Counted from the first letter of the stretch, positions 18,160 to 28,210 are shown. The stretch: DNA of 64,000 nucleotides from Thalassoglobus sp. JC818 (GCF_040717535.1 NZ_JBFEFI010000006.1:372001-436000), one strand, 5' to 3'. The notes: generated from the letters alone by a model not told the origin. Program-made: numbers and translations.

Positions 18160-19374
18160 TCAATCGCCACGTGATTGCAGCATCTTCGATTCGAGAAGCA
18201 ATTCGATCAGCCGGTCGATCTGCTCCGGAGAGTTATACAAATGGCAGGAGACCCGCAGATGACACTCTCCTTTCCAATCCACGAAGAGCGTTTCGACACC
18301 CTGACTCGCGAGCCACAGCTGCAGCGGATGCGGTTCGCCGGGCTTCAGATTGTCAGGAATCGGAACATCGAGCGGGACAGCTACCATGGATCCGTAGTAT
18401 TGATTGGTATCTGTCGACAGCGGGCTGCGATCGGTCAGTTCGAGGAGACGGGAACGGGCATACTGAGCGAGGGAATGCGTCAGTTCACGAAATCTCGGAA
18501 GTCCAATTTCTTCAAGAAAAGAGATGGCTGTCCCTACCGTCAAGTACGTCGTCGGATCGACGGTCCCTGGCCAGTGAAACTCGTCTCGCCAATTGAAATC
18601 TCTTCCATCAAGGCTCCGCCCCCAACTCGTCACACTCGGCATCAGCCCCTGCTTGTACCTTCGACGAACGTACAGGAACCCCGATCCGAATGCGGCACTC
18701 ATCCACTTGTGACAGCTGGCACAGTAAAAATCGCAGTCGAGTTCTCTCAAATTCACTTTCACCATCGCTGGCGCGTGTGGACCATCAACGACAACAATGA
18801 GGCCACGCTCCTTGGCTGCTCGGCAGATCTCTTCAATCGGAAGGATCAATCCAGTCGCGGAGGTAACGTGGCTGACAACGAGCACTTTCGTTTTGGGAGT
18901 CACCGCTGCGGTGATCGCTTCGACGATTTCGTCATCGTTTTCGAACGAATCGGGAAGTCGAACGCGAGTCGTCTTCGCTCCGCTACGAGCACATCGCTGG
19001 CCCCAGATTCGGACCACTGCCCCGTATTCATGATCCGTCAGCAGAACTTCGTCATCGGGAGATAACTCGAGATTCTGGGCGACGACATTCATCGCCGACG
19101 TCGCATTTGGAACGAACGCGATGCTGTCGACTTCGCATCGCAGAAATCCTGCGAGTGCTGTTGCTGACTCCTGAAAGTAGTCCGGAAGTTTTCGGACCAG
19201 AAACGACATCGGCTGTGACTCGAGTTCGTCAATCAGCGACCGTCGCCGCTCTTGGACGCAAATCGGCGAAGGACCAAATGAACCGTGATTCAGGTAGACG
19301 CAATTCGGATCGAGAGACCAGTGATGACGGAAATCGGGCCATTCTTCACGCCGTGGAAGCGATACAGTGGTCAT
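18160..19374 (-). CDS. PLP-dependent aminotransferase class V (isopenicillin-N-epimerase-like)
   Basis: 404 residues from the chosen ATG. Fold type I PLP enzyme: early Y-L-N-H-G-S-F-G substrate loop, P-N-A-T-S-A-M-N phosphate-binding segment, D198 in V-V-D-G-P-H-A-P (pyridine nitrogen partner) and K223 in C-H-K-W-M-S-A (Schiff-base lysine). This set matches the isopenicillin-N-epimerase/cysteine-desulfurase-like branch, whose members racemise, desulfurate or deaminate small amino acids; the substrate cannot be assigned. An upstream in-frame start at 19446 would overlap the neighbouring gene by 4 nt but adds residues outside the family alignment. No antibiotic genes are nearby, so a beta-lactam role is not implied. 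Confidence 0.8.
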   Translation of the reverse strand: MTTVSLPRREEWPDFRHHWSLDPNCVYLNHGSFGPSPICVQERRRSLIDELESQPMSFLVRKLPDYFQESATALAGFLRCEVDSIAFVPNATSAMNVVAQNLELSPDDEVLLTDHEYGAVVRIWGQRCARSGAKTTRVRLPDSFENDDEIVEAITAAVTPKTKVLVVSHVTSATGLILPIEEICRAAKERGLIVVVDGPHAPAMVKVNLRELDCDFYCASCHKWMSAAFGSGFLYVRRRYKQGLMPSVTSWGRSLDGRDFNWRDEFHWPGTVDPTTYLTVGTAISFLEEIGLPRFRELTHSLAQYARSRLLELTDRSPLSTDTNQYYGSMVAVPLDVPIPDNLKPGEPHPLQLWLASQGVETLFVDWKGECHLRVSCHLYNSPEQIDRLIELLLESKMLQSRGD

Positions 19375-19442
19375 CGATGAATTCACTTTCACGACGGAAG
19401 TGGTGAGGGACTGTAAGTGAAGCGGAACGTGTTCGTGAGTTA

Positions 19443-21407
19443 TCAATCAGCATCCCAAAGGAGTTTTGCAATCCAGATCCGGTTGTTGCTGCCATACTTT
19501 TCGACTCCAACCGGCTGCATCCATTCCGCAACAATCACCCACGTTTCATCATCGCTCACCTCTGTGACCCCAAAATTGCCGAGCCGCGCCCCATATTCCG
19601 GGATAAGAATCCGCTCCGTGTCTCGAACGACTCGGAGCGTCTCCGGGTCGACACGAGCGATGACCAGCGGAGCCCGATGCCGAAATACATGGTCGTTGTT
19701 CAAGCCACGTCGAGTGTAAACCAAGAAAAGCCCCTGCATACGGGAAACCCAGTGAGCCTGAGTGTTGTAGCTGCCGAGTTCTTCTCCATCGTCGAAACGC
19801 CATGGCACCGGCTCTGAGTAATTCAGCCCGTCACTGCTAACAGCGACATAGGCCCCGTCGTCGTTTCGCATCGTCAGATAGAACTCGCCATCGAAAGAAG
19901 TGATCGAAGGCTCATACAACCCCCGCTTGATCGGGATCGTCATCTCGCTGCCATGTTCGAGGTAAGTCAGGTCGGTTCCATCAAAACGACAACGACAGAC
20001 CGTTGAGCTCAATTGTGTTTGCGATGGCTCCTTGAAGTAGATCGGAACGAGAATGTCTCCGTTCGGCAAATCGAGTCGTTGTGCTGACCCCGATCCTGCA
20101 TTCTGAAATCGGGCTTCATCGGGTAGTTTCAGAGTCTGATACGCGGACCAATCTCCAGTTTCCGGATCAAAGACCGAGTAAGCTGTGAAGCGGGTACGAA
20201 CTTTCTTAACGCGGTTATCTTCATAGACCACCGTTTGCCCAATTCCGAGCAAGGTGTTCGTCGCTGCATGCCACGCTGGAGTGAAATCACAAACGGTTTG
20301 CTCAATCCCTTCACTCAATTGTTCACGTTCGAAATCTGAATCTGGAACGAGCGGTGTCCATGTGACTCCGCCGTCCGTCGAGCGCATTGTGTGGATTGCG
20401 TGGAAGACATCAGACCCGGTCAACTCCAGAGGCTGCGTCGTCAGAACAACTTCAGTCGTTGACGGAGAACCACCTTCGTCTGCGGCAGGAATCGTCCCAG
20501 CCCGGGCATGAACCCAACAGGTCTGCTTGTCGAACCCCTCATGCGCAATGATCCGCTCAATCTGAAACGGCATTTGCGAAACGTTCGGCCGATCGGGATC
20601 AGTCAATTTCCGATACGCATCCGCATATCGACGACCAAACTCTCGATACGAATCGGTGTCGAAGTGCGTTTCATCGCCCTTGTGCTCTAACCCATTCGAC
20701 GAAACGAACGCAATCTTCTCATGCAGTTCAACTTGGGAACGATGTGCGGCGTCGACCTGTTGTCGATACTCGTTCCACGGTCGCTCTTCAAACTGGCCCA
20801 GTTGACCGATCAGAAACGGAACGTCTTCAGCATCCAATTCACTTCGAACGCGTTTAATCAGATCTTGAAGATCCGACTGGTAAGCATCGCTGCGAGCTTC
20901 GTTGGAATCGGATTCCCCCTGATGCCACAGGATGCCCTTCAACGTTCCGGACTGGAGCGCAGCTTTCGCGCGGGCGATTGCATCATCCCAGGGATGAGTG
21001 TTTGTTGACTCGTGGAGTTCACCAGGCTGCCAAGTCGTAATCGAAGAACCGCCGACAGCACACGGGATCAGTCCGACAGTGATTTCCGGATTGTCTTTGG
21101 CGATTTCGATCCCGAATGTTTTCCCAAGCCCCACTCCGGCAATCTTGGGTTTGTCGAAGTGAAGGGGATCGATGGCTGGAACCCACTTCTTGTCTTGGTT
21201 GAACATGAAGACTCGAGGATGCGGGACTTGATCGGATGGCATCACTCTGCCGCGGCCAGCCATGTTCGACTGCCCAATCAGCAGAAACAAATGCACATCG
21301 TCCTTGTTCGAAACCTCTCCGATTTGCCCCCAGGCGAGCGTTGGCCCGAATAGAAAAACGAGTCCAAACCAATTCATCACTCGCGCAAAAGCAAGTCTTC
21401 CAGCCAT
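19443..21407 (-). CDS. Secreted SASA-type carbohydrate esterase fused to a sialidase-like propeller
   Basis: 654 residues. A signal peptide (about 1-27, ending A-W-G-Q) precedes an SGNH/SASA esterase domain: nucleophile S47 in I-G-Q-S-N-M-A-G-R-G, the G-x-N-like block G-G-S-S-I-T-T-W, and the distal W-H-Q-G-E-S-D motif near 155-161. From about residue 275 to the end there is a BNR/sialidase-like beta-propeller with S-T-D-G-G-V-T-W and S-S-D-G-L-N-Y-S blades. The first half probably deacetylates exported polysaccharide or sialic acid-like sugars, and the second binds or cleaves glycan. Catalytic residues of a true sialidase are not obvious. The gene fits the sugar-degrading theme of the sulfatase and GH genes further right. 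Confidence 0.8.
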   Translation of the reverse strand: MAGRLAFARVMNWFGLVFLFGPTLAWGQIGEVSNKDDVHLFLLIGQSNMAGRGRVMPSDQVPHPRVFMFNQDKKWVPAIDPLHFDKPKIAGVGLGKTFGIEIAKDNPEITVGLIPCAVGGSSITTWQPGELHESTNTHPWDDAIARAKAALQSGTLKGILWHQGESDSNEARSDAYQSDLQDLIKRVRSELDAEDVPFLIGQLGQFEERPWNEYRQQVDAAHRSQVELHEKIAFVSSNGLEHKGDETHFDTDSYREFGRRYADAYRKLTDPDRPNVSQMPFQIERIIAHEGFDKQTCWVHARAGTIPAADEGGSPSTTEVVLTTQPLELTGSDVFHAIHTMRSTDGGVTWTPLVPDSDFEREQLSEGIEQTVCDFTPAWHAATNTLLGIGQTVVYEDNRVKKVRTRFTAYSVFDPETGDWSAYQTLKLPDEARFQNAGSGSAQRLDLPNGDILVPIYFKEPSQTQLSSTVCRCRFDGTDLTYLEHGSEMTIPIKRGLYEPSITSFDGEFYLTMRNDDGAYVAVSSDGLNYSEPVPWRFDDGEELGSYNTQAHWVSRMQGLFLVYTRRGLNNDHVFRHRAPLVIARVDPETLRVVRDTERILIPEYGARLGNFGVTEVSDDETWVIVAEWMQPVGVEKYGSNNRIWIAKLLWDAD

Positions 21408-21441
21408 TGTCTCTGCCTGTTTCAGAACGCCAGGGCGTCGC

Positions 21442-21472
21442 TCCCGGCGAAGTCACATCGATTTCGCCGGGA
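21442..21472 (-). terminator. Stable GC-rich stem-loop after the dehydrogenase gene
   Basis: TCCCGGCGAA (21442-21451) and TTCGCCGGGA (21463-21472) form a perfect 10-bp stem with an 11-nt loop in the 83-bp gap between two minus-strand genes. No T-run follows, so it may be a transcript-stabilising or attenuating hairpin rather than a full intrinsic terminator. Confidence 0.45.
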
Positions 21473-21490
21473 AGAACCGATTGCCAACTC

Positions 21491-22411
21491 TTACTTGCGA
21501 TTGATCCAGTCAACGCCTGACATATCCGCCAGAGCAAGCATCAGGGCGTGAGTTCCATTCTTGCCCCAGCCATTCGCTTTGACCGATTGATAGAGTTGTT
21601 CCGCCAACGCCAAACCTGGCATCGACAGCCCCATGCGACGGCTTTCGGCCAGGGCGATCCCCATGTCTTTGATGAAGTGCTCAACGAAGAATCCGGGATC
21701 GAAGTTGTTGGCCATAATGCGTGGGCCAAGATTCGAAAGAGACCAGCTTCCCGCAGCCCCGGTCGAGACTGATTTCATCACGGTTTCCAGATCGAGGCCG
21801 GCTTTGTATCCATAGAGTAGCGCCTCGCAAACTCCAATCATCATCGAAGAGATGAGTGTCTGGTTGACCATCTTCGTATGCTGACCAGCTCCCGCTGGTC
21901 CTTGATGGACGATCGTTTTCCCCATCGCTTCCCAAGCGGGCTGAAGTGCGTTCACCACGTCTTCTTCTCCGCCGATCATGATCGAGAGTCGCGCTTCCTT
22001 CGCTCCGACATCTCCTCCAGAAACTGGAGCATCGACGGAGTGAACACCTTTTTCTTTGGCCTGTTCTGCGATTTCAACAGCGAGCGACGGCTCGCTGGTT
22101 GTCATATCGACGAGAATATTGCCTGACTTGGAACCCGCGAGTGCTCCGTCTTCGCCGAGAAAGACTTCGCGGACATCTGACGGGAAGCCCACGATGGCAA
22201 AAATGACGTCGGAATTCTCAGCCACAGCTTTCGGAGAATCAGCCCAGGTCGCTCCTTGATCCAACAGGTCTTTCGCCTTCTCTCGCGAGCGAGTGTAGAC
22301 CGTTGCTGAGAACCCTTTGGCCATCAAATGGCCGCACATGCTTGAGCCCATGACTCCAGTGCCAATCCAGCCAATCCGTGTTTCGCCCGGTACAATAGAA
22401 GCAACTGCCAT
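21491..22411 (-). CDS. NAD(P)-dependent beta-hydroxyacid dehydrogenase (GarR/MmsB-like)
   Basis: 306 residues, normal for the family. Rossmann motif G-W-I-G-T-G-V-M-G at the N-terminus, the substrate-binding signature D-A-P-V-S-G-G (about 127-133), and the catalytic lysine K180 in T-K-M-V-N-Q. These enzymes reversibly oxidise 3-hydroxyisobutyrate, tartronate semialdehyde (2-hydroxy-3-oxopropionate) or related acids. The sequence does not decide between them; tartronate semialdehyde reductase is plausible, but no glyoxylate carboligase or hydroxypyruvate isomerase gene is adjacent. It may be the first gene of the run leading to the SASA esterase and aminotransferase. Confidence 0.85.
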   Translation of the reverse strand: MAVASIVPGETRIGWIGTGVMGSSMCGHLMAKGFSATVYTRSREKAKDLLDQGATWADSPKAVAENSDVIFAIVGFPSDVREVFLGEDGALAGSKSGNILVDMTTSEPSLAVEIAEQAKEKGVHSVDAPVSGGDVGAKEARLSIMIGGEEDVVNALQPAWEAMGKTIVHQGPAGAGQHTKMVNQTLISSMMIGVCEALLYGYKAGLDLETVMKSVSTGAAGSWSLSNLGPRIMANNFDPGFFVEHFIKDMGIALAESRRMGLSMPGLALAEQLYQSVKANGWGKNGTHALMLALADMSGVDWINRK

Positions 22412-22756
22412 CTCGAATTCTCTCCTGAATCTTCAAATCTTTTCGTGCCAATACGGAAGTGCGACACCATGCCAATGGACGAAAGTATATCGATCGTCTC
22501 TGTCGATGACACCTTCGAGCATCATTCAAGCGAGCATGCCATACAAGTCGACGGGCAAGTCAACTGGGCTGCATGCTTCACTCCGGAGTTCTTGCCGTGT
22601 TCTGACGCTGACCGCGCGAGACAGATCGGAATGGCTTTGGCGAGTGTGCCTGTTGTTTTTTTTCAACACGTCGAAACATCGTTGAGAATCATGAGCTAAC
22701 TTTGACACGACCAGTCATGACTCTCTCAAAAACGAACCAACTCATCCCTTCAATCG
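22412..22756. other. Divergent intergenic region
   Basis: 345 bp between the dehydrogenase (-) and the membrane protein (+). An 84-codon open frame at 22445-22699 (+) shows no domain and overlaps the likely promoter zone, so I do not call it. No clear repeat was seen. Confidence 0.35.
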
Positions 22757-24553
22757 ATGCAGCCGTCTTCATCAGCACCCGAAGTACGAACAAGTGACGC
22801 TCCGCATGCACTTGTGAGCTGGCTGTTTGGGCTTGCGATTCTCGGTTCGTGCAGCCTGATCATGGCGATGGACTTCGCTGACCCGGATTTGTGGGGACAC
22901 GTCCAATACGGCCGGGAGATTCTCGCGACTGGAACAATTCCGCGAACCGCGACTTGGACTTTCACTTCAGTCGGAACAAGGTGGATCAACCACGAAAACC
23001 TCGCTGAACTCGCAATGGCTGGTGCTTACGACAGCATCGGAATCCTGGGACTGACATTCGGCAAACTGCTCATCGGCTGGGCTCTAATCGGCACACTTTG
23101 GTGGAACGCGCGATCACAGGGAGTTCATCCATTCGTCACAGCATTGATCTGCCTTACCGTCGCGTGCATGCTGAAATTTCATTGGCATTATCGACCGCAG
23201 ATTTTCGGCTACCTCATGTACGCCGTCATGGCTGTCTGCCTGAATCAATCAATGCGTCCAAAGGAGGGACAACCGATCCAATTCGGGTGGCTGCTGGCAT
23301 TAATTCCACTCGCTGCAATTTGGGCGAATACACATGGCAGCTTTGTCGCTGGCATTTGCGTTTCCGCAGCATTTCTCGGAATCGAAGCGATCGTCGTACT
23401 CGCTTCCAATTGGCGTTCAGCGGCGAACTTTCGAGATCTTCCCTGGAAAACAGTCGGAGGTCTGCTTGGAGTCGCGTCTTCAGTGTGGATGGCAACACTC
23501 TTCAACCCGTACGGAATGAATCTGCACCTCTGGTTGTTGAACGCCCTCGAAGTCCCCCGCCCCGAGATCGAAGACTGGGAAGCGACACCTCTTTTCAGTG
23601 CCGCTCCTGAAGTCGTCGGCTTTTGGGTGGTGATCGTTTCGATGCTGTTTGTCGTTTCGAAAACGTCATTGAAGGACTGGGCGAAGCGGATCGTTCTCGC
23701 ACTGGTCATCTGGCAATCGGCAACACACATTCGCCACTTACCGCTTCTGGCGATCACTTGGGCAAGCTGGTTTTCAACGGATCTGAATACCATTGGGGAA
23801 AGCTTTCGTAATGATATTCGACAGCGACTGGCAGCAGCTAAAAACCAACCGAGTGGACCGAAAGAGAGCTGGAATCCAAAATTCCCCAACGCTCTCACAA
23901 GTGTCGTTTTAACAACGTGGCTGATCGCGGTGAGTTGCTTGCTCTGGCCGAAAATTCGGACTCTGAATGTGCCCCATTCACGATACCCAGTGCAGGCGTT
24001 TCAATTTCTCTCTGAACATCGCCTCGAAGGTCGGACAGTTGTGACCTTCAACTGGGCTCAATACGCCATTGGCTTCTTTGCACATGAAAAGTTGAATTCG
24101 ACTGTTGGAATTGATGGCCGATTCCGCACGTGTTATCCACAAGAAGTGATCGACGTTTACTTCGACTTCTTTTTTGGTGAGAACTATCCAGGGAAACGTC
24201 ATCGCAGTAAGAATTCAGAACCGATTTCTCCGGATCGCGCGCTCTCATTTCACGATCCTGAATTGTTCGTCATCAGTCGGCTCCAGCACCCAACAATTTC
24301 GACGATGAAAAAACACTCAGAAGACTGGGTACGGATTTATCAGGACGAACTCGCTGAAATCTGGGGACGACGTGATTTCCTCCAGGCTCAGTATCCGGAC
24401 GAATTGCTCGCTAACGCAAAAAACGCGAATAGTGTTGAATCGACAGACAGAGTCACTCCCTGGCCGGCGTTTTCTGATAGTTCACGAAATCCCACTGAGT
24501 TCAGCAGTGATCAGACCGCCGCGAAACTGCTCTCTACAACCCGCGACAGGTAA
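22757..24553 (+). CDS. Polytopic membrane protein, possible GT-C-type glycosyltransferase
   Basis: 598 residues with roughly ten hydrophobic helices spread over the first 400 residues and a soluble exported region after about 420. Just after helix 1 comes an acidic loop D-F-A-D-P-D-L-W-G-H, which resembles the D-x-D or E-D loops that follow the first helix in lipid-linked-sugar glycosyltransferases of the GT-C fold and the D-P-D-L-W-W-H motif of related uncharacterised membrane proteins. H-W-H-Y-R-P-Q and W-A-N-T-H-G-S-F are further conserved-looking loops. I infer glycan or surface-polymer transfer, with limited confidence. The final 60 residues are polar and low in order. Confidence 0.55.
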   Translation: MQPSSSAPEVRTSDAPHALVSWLFGLAILGSCSLIMAMDFADPDLWGHVQYGREILATGTIPRTATWTFTSVGTRWINHENLAELAMAGAYDSIGILGLTFGKLLIGWALIGTLWWNARSQGVHPFVTALICLTVACMLKFHWHYRPQIFGYLMYAVMAVCLNQSMRPKEGQPIQFGWLLALIPLAAIWANTHGSFVAGICVSAAFLGIEAIVVLASNWRSAANFRDLPWKTVGGLLGVASSVWMATLFNPYGMNLHLWLLNALEVPRPEIEDWEATPLFSAAPEVVGFWVVIVSMLFVVSKTSLKDWAKRIVLALVIWQSATHIRHLPLLAITWASWFSTDLNTIGESFRNDIRQRLAAAKNQPSGPKESWNPKFPNALTSVVLTTWLIAVSCLLWPKIRTLNVPHSRYPVQAFQFLSEHRLEGRTVVTFNWAQYAIGFFAHEKLNSTVGIDGRFRTCYPQEVIDVYFDFFFGENYPGKRHRSKNSEPISPDRALSFHDPELFVISRLQHPTISTMKKHSEDWVRIYQDELAEIWGRRDFLQAQYPDELLANAKNANSVESTDRVTPWPAFSDSSRNPTEFSSDQTAAKLLSTTRDR

Positions 24554-24559
24554 CTTCCG

Positions 24560-27500
24560 TCACCGGGCGATGAAGTCTTCAAATGAGATCACCATGTCAA
24601 CAACTTGACAGGTATGCCGTTCAATCTCTTCGTGAAGCTGCAGATTCTCCATATTTAAACGACGGGCCAGGAATTCGAACTGATCGGTTCCGAATGCCGG
24701 AATCGCGAGATCGCTGGCGTCGCCACGCACGATTCTCATGGCATCAATGAGTCGTCTGAGAAATCGGTACGCATCCCGCAGGCTGACCCGTTCTTCGAAC
24801 GTCAGAATGCCAACTTGTTCGAGGCCCTTCATCGCTTCACGCGTGTTGGGAAGTCGAATCGCTGGATGTCGATGACCGAATGTCATCTGCATTCCCTGGA
24901 CGAAGTATTCACAATCGACAAGACCGCCGGGACTCAGCTTTGCATGAAACGTTCCCGGCTGGACGAGTTGTCGAATCTGCTTCTCGCGCATGGCCCGCAT
25001 CGAGGCGATGTCAAAAGGTTCGCCGTCATAAATGAGCTCGTCACGAAGATGAACAACCTCTTCTCCAAAAGCATCGTTACCGGCAATCGGTCGCAGCTTG
25101 ACCAACGCCTGACGTTCGTAGGGCCACGCGGGGCCATGCTGGCCGAAATACTTTTCAAATGCTTCACGAGAGACAGCGAGGCTGCCAGCGTTTCCGTAAG
25201 GGCGTAATCGCAGATCGATCTCAAAAATCCGCTTCTGGCGTGAGTAGATCGACTTCTGAAACTTTTGGATCAGGCGTTGATAATAGTCGATCGCCGAAAT
25301 CTGATCGGGACCGTTCGTGAGTCCTTCCGAATCGTAGATGAACATTAATTCAATATCAGAAGCATACCCTAACTCCTGACCGCCACACTTGCCCAAAGCA
25401 CAGACGGTGAGACGAGTCGGAACTCCTGCTTCGTCGACAGGATATCCGTAGCTTTGCTGCAAGTCCTCTTCACACATGGCCAGTGCCGACGCGACAACAG
25501 TCTCCGCGACAGCTGTCAGCTCGAGCGAAAACATTCCGAAACGATCTTGCAGCCCAAGAATGTGCCGCATATCAACGCGCATCATCGCCCGGTCTTTGAA
25601 CTCATTCAGAATGTCAATTCGCCGCGAATCGTCACCGGCCAATAGAAAATAATTTAACTCGTTGACGAGATCTTTCTTCTGATAAGAAACTTGCAATCCG
25701 GAAATGTCAGTCACAACCGGGAATAAATTTTCATGTTGAATCCGGAGAAAGTCCTCCCAAAGAAAATCACTGACTCCAAGAAGTTGCGTAATCGCCGACA
25801 GGACTTCCGGATTCTCGAGTGTCTTTAGTTGATTCAACCAATCTTGCTGCTGAAAGAGATTGTCGAGCAACTGCCGAAAGTGAGTCAGCGCAGCTGCCGG
25901 GTGTGGAGCTTGTGGCAACAGATGCGTGAAATGTTTGATGAGAACAACCGCCGCTCGAAGCTGCATGCGACGTTCTTCGTCGAGCAGGTTTCCACCAGCC
26001 CCGTCTCTGACATAAAACGTATCAAAGACTCGATGACCTCGTGTGCGAACTTCCATCCTTTCGATGTGAAGTCCACTCGCGTGAATTGCACTCGTTAATT
26101 CGTAGAGGAAGCCAGGAACATCCTCTGCGCGAATCTGGAGGATCGTCGACTTAGACTTCTCATCCTGATCGAAGATCACTTCAACCGGGAGGATCGGATC
26201 CATCGCTCTTTGTCGCTGGCGAATGGTTTTCGCGAGCCTGCGAATGAGGAGACTCTGAACAGACCGACCGTCATCGTTGCGGCCTTCTTCAATTAACTCC
26301 TTCAGCTGCGAGGGAAAGTTTTTTAAACGCTGCGCGTCATCGGTTCTTTGCAGCTGCGTGCTGGCAATTCGGAACGATGCAACAAACAAACCTGACTGCA
26401 CATCCGACTTCAGCTTTAAGTCTTTTAACTCGGACTTCGAAAGTGCTTCGTTGAGCGGGACAACATCGGCCGAAGTGATATCGAATTCTTCGGAGAAGAG
26501 CATTCCACAGATTGTCGGCAGATTGACCTGCAAGTCGCTCGCCAATAGATAGATGTCGTAGCCCGTTGAGTCTTGCTGTTGAATTTCAATCGCGACTGTT
26601 CCGCTGTCCTGAAACTCGTGTATCAAGCTGCGAATTGTCGACAACGGAGGAACATTATCGAAACGATCGCTGCCTGAACTGACAGCTTCGGATTTTGTAT
26701 GTACATCTTCAGTGATCCCGGCAACATCTCCTTCAGTCTGGCCGTTGGAAAGATGTTTGCGGAAGATGCGTGAGACTGCTTGTGTGTGTTGCCGAAACTG
26801 TTCCAGGAATAGCTCTTCGTTCGGAAAATCGAGCCGTCTGGCGAGGTAGGAAAGCTCACGTCCGGATTCAGGTAAAAATCGTTCCGCCTGATTGTGCATG
26901 AGCTGCAGCGAATGCTCGATGGTGCGCAACATCATGTAAGCAGTGCTCAAAGTGCGATACTCTTGAGCGTGAATGAGATCCGCTTCAGACAACCGAATTA
27001 GACCTTCAATCGTTCCTCCAGTGCGGATGAACGGCTTTGATTTGCCATGAATGAGCTGCAGCGACTGAACGAGAAATTCGATATCGCGTATTCCGCCCGG
27101 GCCACTTTTTACTTCACCAAACTTTCGGCCGTGCTGGCTGATCTTGCTTTCGATTTTCGATTTCGCCGAGGTAATGGAATGGCGGACAGCTTCTGCGTCG
27201 ACATCGAAAGACGTGAATTGCAGCCGCTCAAGAAGTTCATCGCCAAGCGCATAGCGACCAGCAATTGTCCGAGCTTTAAGGAGAGCCTGGCGCTCCCAAA
27301 GCTGGCTGTGCCGCTCAAAATAATCGACGTATGAGTCAATCGTCGTGACCAGCGGCCCGGAGCTTCCCCATGGTCGAAGCCTCATATCGACACGGTAGAG
27401 AAACCCTAAATCGGTGAACTCTGAAAGAACATTGATGAGCTTTTGTCCGAGTGTCCAATACTTCTCCGCCTGACGATCACAAACGAAGACTAGATCGATG

Positions 27501-28210
27501 TCCGAACTGTAATTCAGTTCGGCACCTCCAAGCTTCCCGAATGCGATCACCGCGATATGTTCAACATCGTATCCTTCGAGTTGTGAGAGCCCTTCCAGAG
27601 AAACCTGGACGATCGCATCGGCGAGAAGAGAAAGCTGCCGCGTGACGGTTCTGAGATCCATCAGCCCGAACGTGTCGCAAGCAGCGATTCGGAGAAGTTC
27701 CCATTGCTGAAAGCTTCTAAGCCATAACTTAAGTTCATTTACATCGCGAGCACTTAAACAAGCCGTTCGGCCCTGCTCGATGAACTCTTCACGACTCTTA
27801 AATTCGGCCATCCGCTTGTGCTCAGTCAATCGTTGAAGAGCATCGGGTTGCCGGACCAGAATCTCCGTCAGAAATTGACTGCCGACAAAGAGTCTGAGCA
27901 AAATCTCGACTGCCCGCGGCTCTCGAGACAGCGTATTCAGAAGAGCCTCACGATCATCGACCGACTTCAGAAATCTTTGGAAGTTCAAGACCGACCGATC
28001 GGGATCGGGGGTCTCAGAAAGTGAGAAAAGAAGCCCGGGCAGAATCTCAGCGAGCAAATTCCGTTGAACGTCGGATTCGGGAACGGATCGCAAGCGGTCG
28101 ATTGCGACATCGATCCGTTCGAACCCAACCGGCTCAATTTGCTCAATGAGCTGTTCGGAGAGTTCAATGTCCGAATCAAGAATCAACTGGGAAGTATTCG
28201 CATCAATCAT
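24560..28210 (-). CDS. glnE: Glutamine synthetase adenylyltransferase/deadenylase GlnE with ACT-domain insertion
   Basis: 1,216 residues, against about 950 in Escherichia coli. The N-terminal deadenylase nucleotidyltransferase has G-K-L-G-G-A-E-L-N-Y-S-S-D237-I-D239 and D-M-R-L-R-P-W-G; the C-terminal adenylyltransferase has G-K-C-G-G-Q-E-L-G-Y-A-S-D952-I-E954 and D-L-R-L-R-P-Y-G. The two aspartate sites are 715 residues apart, about 190 more than in E. coli as I recall its numbering. The extra sequence (about 495-765) contains two ACT-like units: a weaker one near 536-615, and a clear GlnD-like one near 674-736 with E-D-V-P-G-F-L-Y-E-L-T and a terminal V-F-D-T-F-Y-V-R-D. Start 28210 was chosen because the longer frame would overlap the upstream gene by more than 100 bp; it leaves a 16-nt gap. 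Confidence 0.92.
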   Translation of the reverse strand: MIDANTSQLILDSDIELSEQLIEQIEPVGFERIDVAIDRLRSVPESDVQRNLLAEILPGLLFSLSETPDPDRSVLNFQRFLKSVDDREALLNTLSREPRAVEILLRLFVGSQFLTEILVRQPDALQRLTEHKRMAEFKSREEFIEQGRTACLSARDVNELKLWLRSFQQWELLRIAACDTFGLMDLRTVTRQLSLLADAIVQVSLEGLSQLEGYDVEHIAVIAFGKLGGAELNYSSDIDLVFVCDRQAEKYWTLGQKLINVLSEFTDLGFLYRVDMRLRPWGSSGPLVTTIDSYVDYFERHSQLWERQALLKARTIAGRYALGDELLERLQFTSFDVDAEAVRHSITSAKSKIESKISQHGRKFGEVKSGPGGIRDIEFLVQSLQLIHGKSKPFIRTGGTIEGLIRLSEADLIHAQEYRTLSTAYMMLRTIEHSLQLMHNQAERFLPESGRELSYLARRLDFPNEELFLEQFRQHTQAVSRIFRKHLSNGQTEGDVAGITEDVHTKSEAVSSGSDRFDNVPPLSTIRSLIHEFQDSGTVAIEIQQQDSTGYDIYLLASDLQVNLPTICGMLFSEEFDITSADVVPLNEALSKSELKDLKLKSDVQSGLFVASFRIASTQLQRTDDAQRLKNFPSQLKELIEEGRNDDGRSVQSLLIRRLAKTIRQRQRAMDPILPVEVIFDQDEKSKSTILQIRAEDVPGFLYELTSAIHASGLHIERMEVRTRGHRVFDTFYVRDGAGGNLLDEERRMQLRAAVVLIKHFTHLLPQAPHPAAALTHFRQLLDNLFQQQDWLNQLKTLENPEVLSAITQLLGVSDFLWEDFLRIQHENLFPVVTDISGLQVSYQKKDLVNELNYFLLAGDDSRRIDILNEFKDRAMMRVDMRHILGLQDRFGMFSLELTAVAETVVASALAMCEEDLQQSYGYPVDEAGVPTRLTVCALGKCGGQELGYASDIELMFIYDSEGLTNGPDQISAIDYYQRLIQKFQKSIYSRQKRIFEIDLRLRPYGNAGSLAVSREAFEKYFGQHGPAWPYERQALVKLRPIAGNDAFGEEVVHLRDELIYDGEPFDIASMRAMREKQIRQLVQPGTFHAKLSPGGLVDCEYFVQGMQMTFGHRHPAIRLPNTREAMKGLEQVGILTFEERVSLRDAYRFLRRLIDAMRIVRGDASDLAIPAFGTDQFEFLARRLNMENLQLHEEIERHTCQVVDMVISFEDFIAR

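Noticed and set aside
18160-19374. Isopenicillin-N epimerase function and a beta-lactam cluster
   Set aside because: The name reflects a broad PLP family; no beta-lactam genes are nearby.
22445-22699. 84-codon plus-strand frame before the polytopic membrane protein
   Set aside because: Lies where promoters must be, has no recognisable domain and no clear ribosome-binding site; left as possible but unsupported.
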